Origin: DATAGF01 sp963835685
Lineage (GTDB): Bacteria; Actinomycetota; Thermoleophilia; Miltoncostaeales; Miltoncostaeaceae
Direction: 5' to 3'
NCBI GenBank assembly: GCA_963835685.1
Contig: CAWIGI010000014.1
Coordinates: 1-64,000 of the forward strand
DNA length: 64,000 nucleotides
Shown here in pieces: positions 26,265 to 34,069 of this stretch; position 1 is the stretch's first letter; every line of letters begins with the position of its first letter. The notes beneath the pieces were generated by a model. That model ran no database searches. It worked only from the letters and a program-made list of their open reading frames with translations, and was not told the origin of the DNA. The translations under genes and the position numbers were made by a program.

Positions 26265-27869
26265 ATGCGCGGCCTGATGATGGACGGACCCCTGACGCTG
26301 TCGGCGATCCTGCGGCGCGCCGAGACCGTCTTCGGGGGGCGCGAGGTCGTGACGCGCGGGCTCGACGGCCCGCCGCGGAGGACCGACTACGCGACCGTCG
26401 CCGCGCGGGCCCGACGGCTCGCCGCCGGGCTCGGGCGCCTGGGGATCCGGCCCGGCGACCGGGTCGCCACGCTCTGCATGAACCACGACCGCCACCTCGA
26501 GGCGTACTTCGGCGCTCCCGCCATGGGGGCGATCCTCCACACGCTCAACCCGCGCCTGCCCGCGGACGACCTGGCCCTGATCGTGCGCGACGCGGGCGAC
26601 CGGGCGATCATCGTCGACGAGGGGCTGCTGCCGGTGCTCGAGGCCCTGCGCGAGCGGGCCGACCCGGGGATCGTCGTCGTCGCGGGCGACGGCTCGCCGC
26701 CCGCCGGCGCGACGGCGTTCGAGGACCTGCTGGACGACGATCCCGGCGAGGACGCCTTCCCCGAGCCCGACGAGCGCGACGCGGCCTTCCTCTGCTACAC
26801 GTCGGGCACGACCGGGGCGCCGAAGGGGGTGCTCTACTCCCACCGGGCGCTCGTCGTCCACACGCTGGTGTCCGGCCATCCCGATGTGCTGGACGTGCGG
26901 GAGGCGGACACCGTCATGCCGGTCGTCCCGATGTTCCACGTGAACGCCTGGGGTCTGCCGTTCACCTGCGCGATGGCGGGCGCCCGCATGGTGCTGCCCG
27001 GGCCGCGGCTCGACCCGGCCAGCCTGCTGGCGGCCATCGCCGAGGAGGGCGTGACCATCACGGCGGGGGTCCCGACGGTCTGGCTCGCGCTGCTCGGCGC
27101 GCTCGACGCCGAGCCGGGCGCGCACGACGTCTCCACACTGCGCTCGGTGATCGTCGGCGGCTCAGCTGCCCCGCGGGCGATGATGGAGGGGTTCGAGCGC
27201 CGCCACGGCGTGCCGGTGCTGCACGCCTGGGGCATGACCGAGACCACACCGGTCGGCACCGTGAGCCGCGTCCCGGCAGAGCTGGCGGGCGCGGCCGAGG
27301 AGGAGCGCTTCGCCGTGCGCGAGGCCCAGGGGCGGCCCGCGCCCTTCGTCGAGGTGCGCGCCCGCGGCGACGAGGGGCTCGTCCCGCACGACGGCCGGAC
27401 GATGGGTGAGCTCGAGGTGCGCGGCCCGTTCGTCGCCGGGGGCTACTTCGGTCAGGAGCAGTCGGATCGCATCACCGAGGACGGCTGGTTCCGCACCGGC
27501 GACGTCGTGACCATCGACGAGCACCAGGTGGTGCGGATCACCGACCGCGAGAAGGACCTCGTCAAGTCGGGCGGCGAGTGGATCAGCTCGGTGGCGCTCG
27601 AGAACGCCCTCATGGGCCACCCCGACGTCGCCGAGGCCGCCGTGATCGCCGTCCCCGACCCCAAGTGGCAGGAGCGCCCGCTCGCGGTGGTCGTCCTGCG
27701 CGACGGCGCCTCGGCCACCCCGGACGAGCTGATCGAGCACCTGAGGCCATCGTTCGCCTCGTGGTGGCTCCCGGACGCGGTGGAGTTCGTCGACGCCCTG
27801 CCGCGCACCGCGACGGGCAAGTTCAAGAAGGCCGAGCTGCGCGAGCGGTTCGGGACCCCTACGGGCTGA
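26265..27869 (+). CDS. Acyl-CoA synthetase (AMP-binding)
   Basis: 534 residues. The ATP loop is CYTSGTTGAPKGVLYSHRA near 177-195. Further motifs are HAWGMTETTPVGTVSR, GWFRTGDVVTIDEHQVVRITD (ATP/hinge) and the catalytic Lys in TATGKFKKAELRE near the end. Residues such as VPMFHVNAWGLPF match medium- and long-chain fatty acyl-CoA ligases. It activates a carboxylic acid to its CoA ester through an acyl-AMP. Divergent from acuC. The start may be ATG 26265 or one of the two Met codons at 26277-26282. Confidence 0.88.
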   Translation: MRGLMMDGPLTLSAILRRAETVFGGREVVTRGLDGPPRRTDYATVAARARRLAAGLGRLGIRPGDRVATLCMNHDRHLEAYFGAPAMGAILHTLNPRLPADDLALIVRDAGDRAIIVDEGLLPVLEALRERADPGIVVVAGDGSPPAGATAFEDLLDDDPGEDAFPEPDERDAAFLCYTSGTTGAPKGVLYSHRALVVHTLVSGHPDVLDVREADTVMPVVPMFHVNAWGLPFTCAMAGARMVLPGPRLDPASLLAAIAEEGVTITAGVPTVWLALLGALDAEPGAHDVSTLRSVIVGGSAAPRAMMEGFERRHGVPVLHAWGMTETTPVGTVSRVPAELAGAAEEERFAVREAQGRPAPFVEVRARGDEGLVPHDGRTMGELEVRGPFVAGGYFGQEQSDRITEDGWFRTGDVVTIDEHQVVRITDREKDLVKSGGEWISSVALENALMGHPDVAEAAVIAVPDPKWQERPLAVVVLRDGASATPDELIEHLRPSFASWWLPDAVEFVDALPRTATGKFKKAELRERFGTPTG

Positions 27870-27880
27870 TCCCTCGGGAC

Positions 27881-27916
27881 GGCCACTTGGCCGTTGCCCG
27901 GTTGGCCACTTGGCAG
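27881..27916. repeat. Short repeat with TGGCCACTTGGCC palindromes, copy A
   Basis: The stretch GGCCACTTGGCC-GTTGCCCG-GTTGGCCA recurs at 33712-33746 with one or two changes. Both copies lie just outside or beside the 117-base island repeats. Each contains TTGGCCA-type palindromes. Confidence 0.5.
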
Positions 27917-27953
27917 GCCGAGCTCGAGGAGCGCTGCGTCGAGCGACGGCCAC

Positions 27954-28070
27954 GGGCCCTACGGGCCCGTGGCCGGGCCACGCCTGCTCTGCTTGGGAGC
28001 GTCGCGGCCCGGCGGGAGTGGCGCACTTTTCGGCTACCGATTCCGGCTCAGGATTCGGTTGCCGTTGACA
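27954..28070. repeat. 117-base direct repeat, left copy
   Basis: Aligns with 33510-33626 in the same orientation, with about ten differences and one compensating indel pair (about 91% identity by hand alignment). It begins GGGCCCT and ends GCCGTTGACA. It lies right after the acyl-CoA synthetase gene. The two copies bracket the low-GC accessory genes. Confidence 0.75.
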
Positions 28071-28169
28071 CGCACTCGCTCCTCATCCCTTGCGATAGCG
28101 CGACCCAGTTGGCCGAAGACGCCCCTTCACGTGAAGGGAGAAGCGCGTGCGTCCTCGCTGGGCATCGGA

Positions 28170-28479
28170 TCAAGCGCTGCCCGCCGGGACCGGCGCGTTG
28201 GCGAGCAGGTACTCGACGGGAAGACCGACGCTGCCGCCGCGAGCCGGGAGGCCGGGGAGAACCGCCTCCCGCTCGGCGCTCGTGTAGTCGGGCGTCCACT
28301 CGGACACGACGCCGATCCAGTTGATGCCGTTGGCACCCGCCTGGGCCATCCGCCGCTTGCCATCTTCGTGAGCTTCCTGGGACACACCGCCTGAGCACCG
28401 AGAACGCGACCCGCGGCTGGTGGTCGATCAGGATCAGCACTGAGTTGTCGATGGTGATTGGGTTTGGATTCTCCGACAT
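28170..28479 (-). pseudogene. Isochorismatase-family remnant with internal deletion
   Basis: The N terminus (SVLILIDHQPRVAFSV near residues 13-28) is the opening strand of isochorismatase-like hydrolases with the first catalytic Asp. Directly after it, one frame away, comes VSQEAHEDGKRRMAQAGANG and INWIGVVSEWTPDYTSAERE, the C-terminal part of the same family, ending at 28170. The central roughly 110-130 residues, including the catalytic Lys and Cys, are missing. The gene is therefore broken. It faces the left island repeat. Confidence 0.7.
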
Positions 28480-28570
28480 GGGACCTCCGTCGTTCCTGAC
28501 GTGATTCGCGCGGGATTCGCGCGGGGCGATGGTGGTTGGTCGTCACCGTTCATCGCCGCTACTTCCAGCC

Positions 28571-30100
28571 TCAGCCCGGGTACGCCGCTTTCGCAATCCG
28601 TTCGGCGATCATGATCGTCGTCGGGTTCAAAGCGACCGATGGAACAACCGGCATGATCGATGCGTCAACGACACGGAGTCCGTCGATCTTCTTCACGGCG
28701 CCATGCGAGTCCACGACCGCCCACGGGTCCTGAGGACCGCCCATCGGCGCCGTCGCGGCCGGGTGCCCGTAGGACGCCAAGCTCGAAGCGATCACGTCTG
28801 CGACCTGGTCGTCCCCGACTGCGTCGCCGGGGAAGATCTCGAGCTCGACGAACCGAGCGAGCGCCGGATTGCGGCCGATCTTGCGGGCCAGCCTCACCCC
28901 CTCGAGCATCCGGCGCGCGTCCCGGTCCTCGGCCAGGAAGTTGCAGTCGATCTCAGGCTGCTCGCGCGGGTCGCGGCTCCGCAGGGTGAGGGTTCCGCGG
29001 GAGTCGGGCTTGACGACGGCGACACTCAGCGTGATCGCCCCGCCGGTCGGGCTGTACTCGGGAGGCAGGAGGTGCGTGACCGCGACGTGGAGGTCGAGCT
29101 CATCGCCGCGGGCTTCGCTGGACTGCGTCCACAGGAGGGCGCCGACCGCCGGCCGCATGTCAAGCGCATCCGATTTCAGGGCGTACGCGTTGTAGTAGAA
29201 GGGCTGGTCGTGAAGGCGCTGCCCGACGGGCAGATCGGCCACCACGTCGATGCCGAGCTCCGCCAGGTCCGCGGCCGGGCCGACGCCCGAGCGCAGCAGG
29301 ATCGCCGGGCTCCCGTACGTGCCCGAGGAGAGGATCACCTCGCCCGCGGGGATCTCAGCGCCGCTCTCGGTGACGACGCCGACCGCTCGGCGCTGGTCGA
29401 AGAGGACGCGATCGATGAGGGCGTCCCCCGAGATCTTGAGGTTGGGGCGGTTGCGGACCTCCTCGGTGAGATAGACCAGGCCGGTGTTCTGACGCACGCC
29501 GTCGACGACGTTGACCGGGTACCCGCCGACGCCGCTCGGATTCGGCCCGTTGAAATCCTCGACCCGAGCGAACCCCTCCGCCACCGCCGCGTCGATGAAC
29601 CCGCGCATCGAGGGGGTCAGTTCATCGTACTTCCGGGTTCGTATCGGGAACGGCCCCGTGCGCCCGTGGTAGGAGTCTTCCCCGTCGGGCGTGTTCTCCA
29701 TCTCCCGGTACGTGTCCTCGACGGCCCCGATCGTCCAATCGTCAAGGCCGTGACGCTGCCAATCGCGGATGTCGCTCGGTCGTGCGCGCATCGCCACCGT
29801 GGCGTTGTGGGCCGAGCAGCCGCCGAGCACCTTGGCGCGCGGGGCCGCGATCTCCGGGGCGGCAGCTCCACCGCGGGCGGTGTAGCCCCATTCGTGCTCG
29901 GGATTGGCCGGCACGTGCGCGGGGTCGCGCAGGTCGTCTGGATAGCCATCGACGCTGTAGGCCCTGCCTGCCTCGAGCAGCAGGACCGAGCGAGCTGGAT
30001 CTTCGCTCAGACGACTCGCAAGGACCGCGCCGGCTGAGCCTCCTCCGACGATGACGACGTCCGGGCGACCGTTACCGTTGCCGTTGCGAAAGTCGGACAT
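28571..30100 (-). CDS. GMC-family FAD oxidoreductase
   Basis: 509 residues. The FAD-binding fold opens with DVVIVGGGSAGAVLASRLSE near 14-33. GMC signature 1 is around AKVLGGCSAHNATVAMRA, signature 2 around GEVILSSGTYGSPAILLRSG near 255-273, and the C-terminal block LRVVDASIMPVVPSVALNPT precedes the end. The catalytic His lies in the YGHPAATAPMGG region. The family includes choline and alcohol dehydrogenases; the substrate is unknown. The gene is clearly less GC-rich than the core and heads a run with two SnoaL-like genes (2-base gap to the next). Confidence 0.88.
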   Translation of the reverse strand: MSDFRNGNGNGRPDVVIVGGGSAGAVLASRLSEDPARSVLLLEAGRAYSVDGYPDDLRDPAHVPANPEHEWGYTARGGAAAPEIAAPRAKVLGGCSAHNATVAMRARPSDIRDWQRHGLDDWTIGAVEDTYREMENTPDGEDSYHGRTGPFPIRTRKYDELTPSMRGFIDAAVAEGFARVEDFNGPNPSGVGGYPVNVVDGVRQNTGLVYLTEEVRNRPNLKISGDALIDRVLFDQRRAVGVVTESGAEIPAGEVILSSGTYGSPAILLRSGVGPAADLAELGIDVVADLPVGQRLHDQPFYYNAYALKSDALDMRPAVGALLWTQSSEARGDELDLHVAVTHLLPPEYSPTGGAITLSVAVVKPDSRGTLTLRSRDPREQPEIDCNFLAEDRDARRMLEGVRLARKIGRNPALARFVELEIFPGDAVGDDQVADVIASSLASYGHPAATAPMGGPQDPWAVVDSHGAVKKIDGLRVVDASIMPVVPSVALNPTTIMIAERIAKAAYPG

Positions 30101-30101
30101 C

Positions 30102-30545
30102 CTAGGGAAGCGACGTTCGGGTCTCGGTCCAGTCGACGAAGAGCTTGCGCTCGGCGAAGAGCCAGGCGCCGTCGCGCTTGACGAACCTGTCGTGATATCG
30201 AAGGGAGGCGACCATCAGCTTGCGCTCGTCGTCCTCGGTGAACAGGTGGTGGGCGAGGCAGTAGGTCTCGCCGGTCGCTCGATCCCCGTCGAGCGCGATC
30301 GTGCTCTGGCCGTTGAAGTGCGTCGTCGCCGCGTACCTGTTCAGGTCGGCGAAAACCGGCGTCAGTGCTTCGCGGCCATTGAGCTCCTGCGATGGCTCGG
30401 TGCCCTCCCCGTCCATGTAGACGACGAAGCGGGTATCCACGGTGAAGAGCGCCTTCTGCCCGTCGGCGTCGCGGCGATCGGCGCAGCGTGCGTACGCATC
30501 AACCAGCGTCCGGATCGCCAAGCGGTCCGCAAGCTCCGCTGACAC
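30102..30545 (-). CDS. SnoaL/NTF2-like protein
   Basis: 147 residues. LAIRTLVDAYARCADRRDAD is the usual first helix of SnoaL-like folds, followed by FTVDTRFVVYMDGEG, ATTHFNGQSTIALDGDRATG and YHDRFVKRDGAWLFAERKL. Members serve as small isomerases, cyclases or dehydratases with a central pocket; the reaction here is unknown. Its stop is two bases from the GMC start and it abuts a second SnoaL-like gene, so the three are probably one unit. Confidence 0.8.
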   Translation of the reverse strand: MSAELADRLAIRTLVDAYARCADRRDADGQKALFTVDTRFVVYMDGEGTEPSQELNGREALTPVFADLNRYAATTHFNGQSTIALDGDRATGETYCLAHHLFTEDDERKLMVASLRYHDRFVKRDGAWLFAERKLFVDWTETRTSLP

Positions 30546-31046
30546 TTACTGGGCCCCTTGGCCCTGCGACGCGAGCTTCTCGGCATCTGGCACACCCACC
30601 TCATCGACCGCCGATGCGAAGTCGGGCAGCACGCCCATCTGGGCGAACATGATGCTGTAGCCGACGTAGCAGTTGAACGTCTCGATCTTGCCGTCGCGCA
30701 GGTACCAGAAGTCGGCGGTCGGCACGTCGATCTTCGCTCCCGTCGGCTGGACGATGCCCGTAGGCGTCTCAAGCGGACCCAGGAACGTGCCCTGAATCGA
30801 CAGCTCGACGGCGACAACGTCCCCGAGCACGGTGACGCGATGCAGCTCACGGTGGACATCGGGGATGAGCTCGGCCATACGGAGTAGAACGTCACCGAGC
30901 TGCTCGCCGCGATAGCTCTCCTGGCCGACGACGTCGTTGAACACACCGTTCTCGGCGAAGCCGCCGGCAAACCCGGCGACGTCCAGGACCTTCCCCTCCG
31001 CCGTGTGGTAGGCGTGCCGAACGATTGCCTCGTTGTCGTACGTCAT
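30546..31046 (-). CDS. Second SnoaL/NTF2-like protein
   Basis: 166 residues from ATG at 31046, preceded by AGGAG. AIVRHAYHTAEGKVLDVAGF then ENGVFNDVVGQESYRGEQL and DVHRELHRVTVLGDVVAVEL show the SnoaL-like cone fold. YLRDGKIETFNCYVGY holds the usual C-terminal strand pair. It lies 30 bases after the epimerase stop and immediately before the first SnoaL-like gene. Having two members side by side with a GMC oxidoreductase suggests a small catabolic or tailoring pathway. Confidence 0.78.
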   Translation of the reverse strand: MTYDNEAIVRHAYHTAEGKVLDVAGFAGGFAENGVFNDVVGQESYRGEQLGDVLLRMAELIPDVHRELHRVTVLGDVVAVELSIQGTFLGPLETPTGIVQPTGAKIDVPTADFWYLRDGKIETFNCYVGYSIMFAQMGVLPDFASAVDEVGVPDAEKLASQGQGAQ

Positions 31047-31075
31047 CTCACTTCTCCTTGTGAGGTGTGTGTTGC

Positions 31076-31971
31076 TCACGCGGTTGCTCCACCGTTGCGA
31101 TAGCTCCCATTGCGGAACTCGTTGACCAGTCCCGGATGGGAGGGATGCCAATCGAGCTCGGCTCGGGCCTTGGTCGCATCGCGCCCTGATCGAGCAGAAG
31201 CACCTCGGCGAGGTAATCGCCCAGGCGCGCCCGAGCCTCGTCGTCGGAACCTGGTACCGCGCCCGGTGCGCCGGCCGCGACCGCGGCCGCCTCGGTGATC
31301 TCGGCGACCGTCGGATTCGATCCATCGCCGACGATGTAGAGGCCACGGGCCGAGTCGTCCTCCAGGACGCGCCGGAAGAAGTCCGCGAGGTCGGCGACGT
31401 GGACCGTCGACCAGTGCTGTTGCCCCGTGCCGAGCATGATCAGGTTGCCGGCGTCGTCTCGGGGCGAGCCGAGAAGGAGCCCGGGGATGCCTCCGCCGCC
31501 GTCGCCGTAGGCGAGGCCGGACACGATCACGACTCCGCGCATGCCCTTCGCGTCGAGAACCCGGCGGTCGATCGGTTCCTTCCAGGAGACGAGCGCAGGC
31601 GCGTTCAGTGGGGACTCCTCGGTGATGGCGGGGTTGGCGCCATAGATCCACTGGCCGCTGATGTGGAGGTAGGGCTTGCCGGTGCCGGTGAAAGCCTCGA
31701 TCGCCGCATCGACGACCGCGGAGTCCAGGCTCGCGCTGGTCTCGTCGCCGGGGCTGGCGGTGTGGATGGCCCCGTCTGAATCGCTCAGCAGGCTCAGGAC
31801 CGTCGGCCGGTCGTAGAGGTTGACGACGGCCGGGGTGGCGCCGCGGGCGGCGACGATGTCGGCCTGGGCGTCGTCGCGGACGAGCGCGATGACTTCGTGG
31901 CCGTGCTCCTGAAGTTCGGTCAGGACGTGAGATCCGATGAAGCCGGTTGCGCCGGTGAGTGCCACTCTCAT
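31076..31971 (-). CDS. NAD-dependent epimerase/dehydratase, frameshifted at C-end
   Basis: About 298 residues. The Rossmann opening is RVALTGATGFIGSHVLTEL with GATGFIG. Later come ISGQWIYGANPAITEESPLN (active-site region with Tyr) and STVHVADLADFFRRVLED. After DYLAEVLLLDQGA the frame must shift near 31190 to read DATKARAELDWHPSHPGLV, the normal C-terminal substrate motif, to a stop at 31076. An extended SDR of the epimerase type; substrate unknown. An operator-like 16-mer (32005-32020) lies about 35 bases upstream of its ATG. Confidence 0.75.
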
Positions 31972-32004
31972 TGCTCGGTTCCTCCTCCGCGTCGAGTGAT
32001 TCGA

Positions 32005-32020
32005 TCAAGCGTTTGATTGA
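32005..32020 (-). promoter_or_regulatory. TetR operator-like site 1
   Basis: Minus-strand sequence TCAATCAAACGCTTGA, with outer TCAA/TTGA half-sites. It lies 34 bases upstream of the epimerase ATG and differs at one position from site 3 beside the TetR gene. Confidence 0.6.
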
Positions 32021-32046
32021 GTTTATCGCGAGGACGGCGGATCTTG

Positions 32047-32062
32047 TCAAGCAACCGCTTGA
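32047..32062 (+). promoter_or_regulatory. TetR operator-like site 2
   Basis: TCAAGCAACCGCTTGA: perfect 6-bp arms TCAAGC/GCTTGA around AACC. It overlaps the TetR stop codon and lies 26 bases from site 1, so it falls within the epimerase promoter region. Confidence 0.55.
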
Positions 32063-32735
32063 ATTGGTCGCGCGAGGCAGAGCCGGCGAGTCAGCCGATG
32101 CCGTGCCCGGAAGGCTCCGGCGAACACCGGGACGAGCAGTCGCTCGAGCTGCTTCTCGGACTTGTTCCGGAGCTCCGTCCCGACGGGTGCGAGGACGAGC
32201 CAGTTCAACATGCCGGCGACCGCGCGCGTGCGGAAGTCCAGCTCCTTCTCCTTGACACCGGGAACGTTTGCCTTCAGCACCCGACGGCAGTCGGCACGAA
32301 TCCGATCGAACCTGGGGCCAAGCCGGTCCCATCCCCCCGGGGGATCGATACCGCTGCGAGCGACGATGCGCATCACGGCGAGATCGCGACCTCCCGTGCT
32401 CAGCGCGTGCATCATCGGTCGAGCGAACGCCGCCGCCAGCTCCTCGAGCGTGGCCTCGGAGCCGAGCGCGCTCACGGCCTCCTGTTGAGCGTCGAGGTAG
32501 CGCTCCAGCGCATCCTCGATCGCGGCGTCACAGTAGCGATCCCAGCGAGCCGAAGTGGTAGCTCACCGCAGCGACGTTGGCGTCCTGCGGCATGCGTCAG
32601 CTCCCGGAGGGTCACGCCCTCCTCGCCACGCTCCGCGATCAGGTCCAACGCCGCATCCATGAGTCGCGCTCCGCGTCCGCAGACCCGCCTCACGACGCTG
32701 GTCCGGCCTTGCCGATTCCATCGCGACTTATTCAA
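32047..32735 (-). CDS. TetR-family regulator, frameshifted
   Basis: The N-terminal helix-turn-helix reads RLMDAALDLIAERGEEGVTL, then after a break near 32600 DANVAAVSYHFGSLGSLL, the typical TetR recognition-helix block. A second break near 32545 leads into DAAIEDALERYLDAQQEAV and the ligand-binding domain (LGSEATLEELAAAFARPMMH, TRAVAGMLNWLVLAPVGTE). The stop is at 32047. The start may be TTG 32735, which would overlap operator site 3, or a GTG near 32693. It is adjacent to, and on the same strand as, the epimerase/SnoaL/GMC genes it probably represses, as well as itself. Confidence 0.7.
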
Positions 32736-32747
32736 TCAGACGCTTGA
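32732..32747 (+). promoter_or_regulatory. TetR operator-like site 3
   Basis: TCAATCAGACGCTTGA, 15 of 16 bases identical to site 1 read on the minus strand. It sits at the start of the TetR gene, as expected for autorepression. Confidence 0.6.
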
Positions 32748-32763
32748 ACACATCTCAACGCTC

Positions 32764-32986
32764 GTGTGGCGATGGGCTCGAGGTCTGGATCGTCAGCCGC
32801 GGCGCCGAGGGGGCCCGTTACCCGCGCAGCAACCGGCCCGGCACCTGGACCCCCGCCCCGATCATGCGCCCGGCCCCGCCGCCGCCGACCCCCGCGATCC
32901 TGCCGGCGCTCTCGGTCCCCCCGCCCGAGCTCGCCCCCTACGCCGAGCTGATCTCGCGAGCGCGACCGGCGGGCAGGGCTGCCCTA
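32764..32986 (+). pseudogene. IstA-like transposase C-terminal fragment
   Basis: The frame reads ARYPRSNRPGTWTPAPIMRP and PPPELAPYAELISRARP, like the Pro-rich tail that ends IS21 transposases just before istB. The DDE core is absent. The identification rests on this tail and on the neighbouring istB remnant. Confidence 0.4.
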
Positions 32987-33370
32987 CATCGTGGCCAAGC
33001 TGCAGGCGCCCCCGATCGGCGAGCGCCTGGCCGGCACCGCCGAGCGCGCCCGCGCCGAGGGGTGGGCCTATGAGGCCTTCCTCGAGGCGTTGCTGGAGGC
33101 CGAGCTGTTCGCCCGCGACGCCTCGGGGGCGCGCCAGCGGATCCGGGCCAACCGGCTTTCCCGCCCTCAAGTCGCTGGGGCCCTGGTGGCCCGCCGCTAC
33201 GAGCGCGGCTCGATTGTGATCACCTCAAACCGCTCCTTCGAGCAGTGGGGCGAGATCCTCGGCGACGCGATGGTGGCGCCGCCCTGATCGACCGCCTCGT
33301 GCACCACGCCACCATGATCGGCCTCAAGGGCAAGAGCTACCGCCTCGGAGAACGGGGCGCAGGCGTCGTG
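32982..33370 (+). pseudogene. IstB-like ATPase remnant with internal deletion
   Basis: The N-terminal part (MAKLQAPPIGERLAGTAERA, then EAFLEALLEAELFARDASG) matches the IstB helical start. The C-terminal part follows almost at once: ARRYERGSIVITSNRSFEQW, GEILGDAMVA and, one frame away, LIDRLVHHATMIGLKGKSYR. The Walker A and B region between them, roughly 90-100 residues, is gone. IstB assists IS21 transposition; this copy cannot. Confidence 0.7.
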
Positions 33371-33509
33371 CCGGCCGCCCAGGTGCCGGCCGGCCCGGCA
33401 GATGGCCGCCGACGCGCCAGATCGTCGTCGCCGCGGCGAACTGACCTCTTGAGCGGCGATCTGAGGCGACTCGAGCACGTCGCCCGACAGACGGGCGACC
33501 CCCAAACCT

Positions 33510-33626
33510 GGGCCCTGCGGGCCCGCCGCCGGGCCACGCCTGCTCTGCTCGGGAAGCGTTGCGGCCCGGCGGGAGTGGTGCACTTTCGGTTGCCGATTCC
33601 GGCTCAGGATTCGGTTGCCGTTGACA
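33510..33626. repeat. 117-base direct repeat, right copy
   Basis: Counterpart of 27954-28070, same orientation, about 91% identical. It lies after the IS21 remnant and marks the right edge of the accessory region. The 33371-33784 interval otherwise holds no gene I can support, only this repeat and the short palindromic repeat at 33712-33746. Confidence 0.75.
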
Positions 33627-33711
33627 TGGGGGCGCGACGGCCGGCCTCGGAAAGACCCCAGGCCAATGAGTTGAGCTCCACCGGACCCGGCCGCGGTTCG
33701 GTTCCCCGGTT

Positions 33712-33746
33712 GGCCACTTGGCCGTTGCCCGGTTGGCCAATTGGCC
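33712..33746. repeat. Short repeat with TGGCCACTTGGCC palindromes, copy B
   Basis: Second copy of the 36-base element at 27881-27916. It lies between the right 117-base repeat and the YciI gene. Confidence 0.5.
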
Positions 33747-33784
33747 GCGTGTATCGAGCGGCCGGTCGCCCGGCAGCACCCGCC

Positions 33785-34069
33785 TCAGGCCGAGGCCACC
33801 ACCGTCCAGGGGACGATCCGTCGCGCCGTGACAAGGCCGGCCGCGACGTAGGGGTCGCCCTCGGCGAAGCGATCGGCCTCCTCGGGGTCGCTCCCCGGCA
33901 GGACGAAGGCCGCGCCGGTGGGCGGGTCGCCCAGCGCCCCGGCCAGGGTCATCCGCCCGGCGGCGACCCACTCGGCGACGTGGGCCAGATGCGCCTCGCG
34001 GTGAGGGGCGCGCCGCTCCAGGATGTCCTCGACGTAGTCGTAGAAGAGGATCAGGTGAGGGCCGGTCAC
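33785..34069 (-). CDS. YciI-family protein
   Basis: 94 residues from GTG at 34069, overlapping the subtilase stop by four bases. VTGPHLILFYDYVEDILERR then HLAHVAEWVAAGRMTLAGAL, PPTGAAFVLPGSDPEEADRF and EGDPYVAAGLVTARRIVPWT follow the YciI fold, including the conserved His in the second helix and the Asp-Pro-Tyr block. Members are small dimeric proteins, some acting as chlorohydrolase-like enzymes; the role here is unknown. Last gene of a nadE-subtilase-yciI unit. Confidence 0.8.
   Translation of the reverse strand: MTGPHLILFYDYVEDILERRAPHREAHLAHVAEWVAAGRMTLAGALGDPPTGAAFVLPGSDPEEADRFAEGDPYVAAGLVTARRIVPWTVVASA

Larger units (their letters stand above)
32760..33390 (+). mobile_element. IS21-family insertion sequence remnant
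   Basis: Adjacent decayed pieces that fit the istA-istB order of IS21: the Pro-rich C-terminal tail of an IstA-like transposase at about 32764-32986, then an internally deleted IstB-like ATPase. No terminal inverted repeats could be defined. It lies inside the right end of the accessory island, 120 bases before the right 117-base repeat. Confidence 0.55.

Noticed and set aside
27881..27950. A CRISPR-like array made of TTGGCCACTTGGCC units
   Set aside because: Only two or three imperfect units with no regular spacers and no cas genes.
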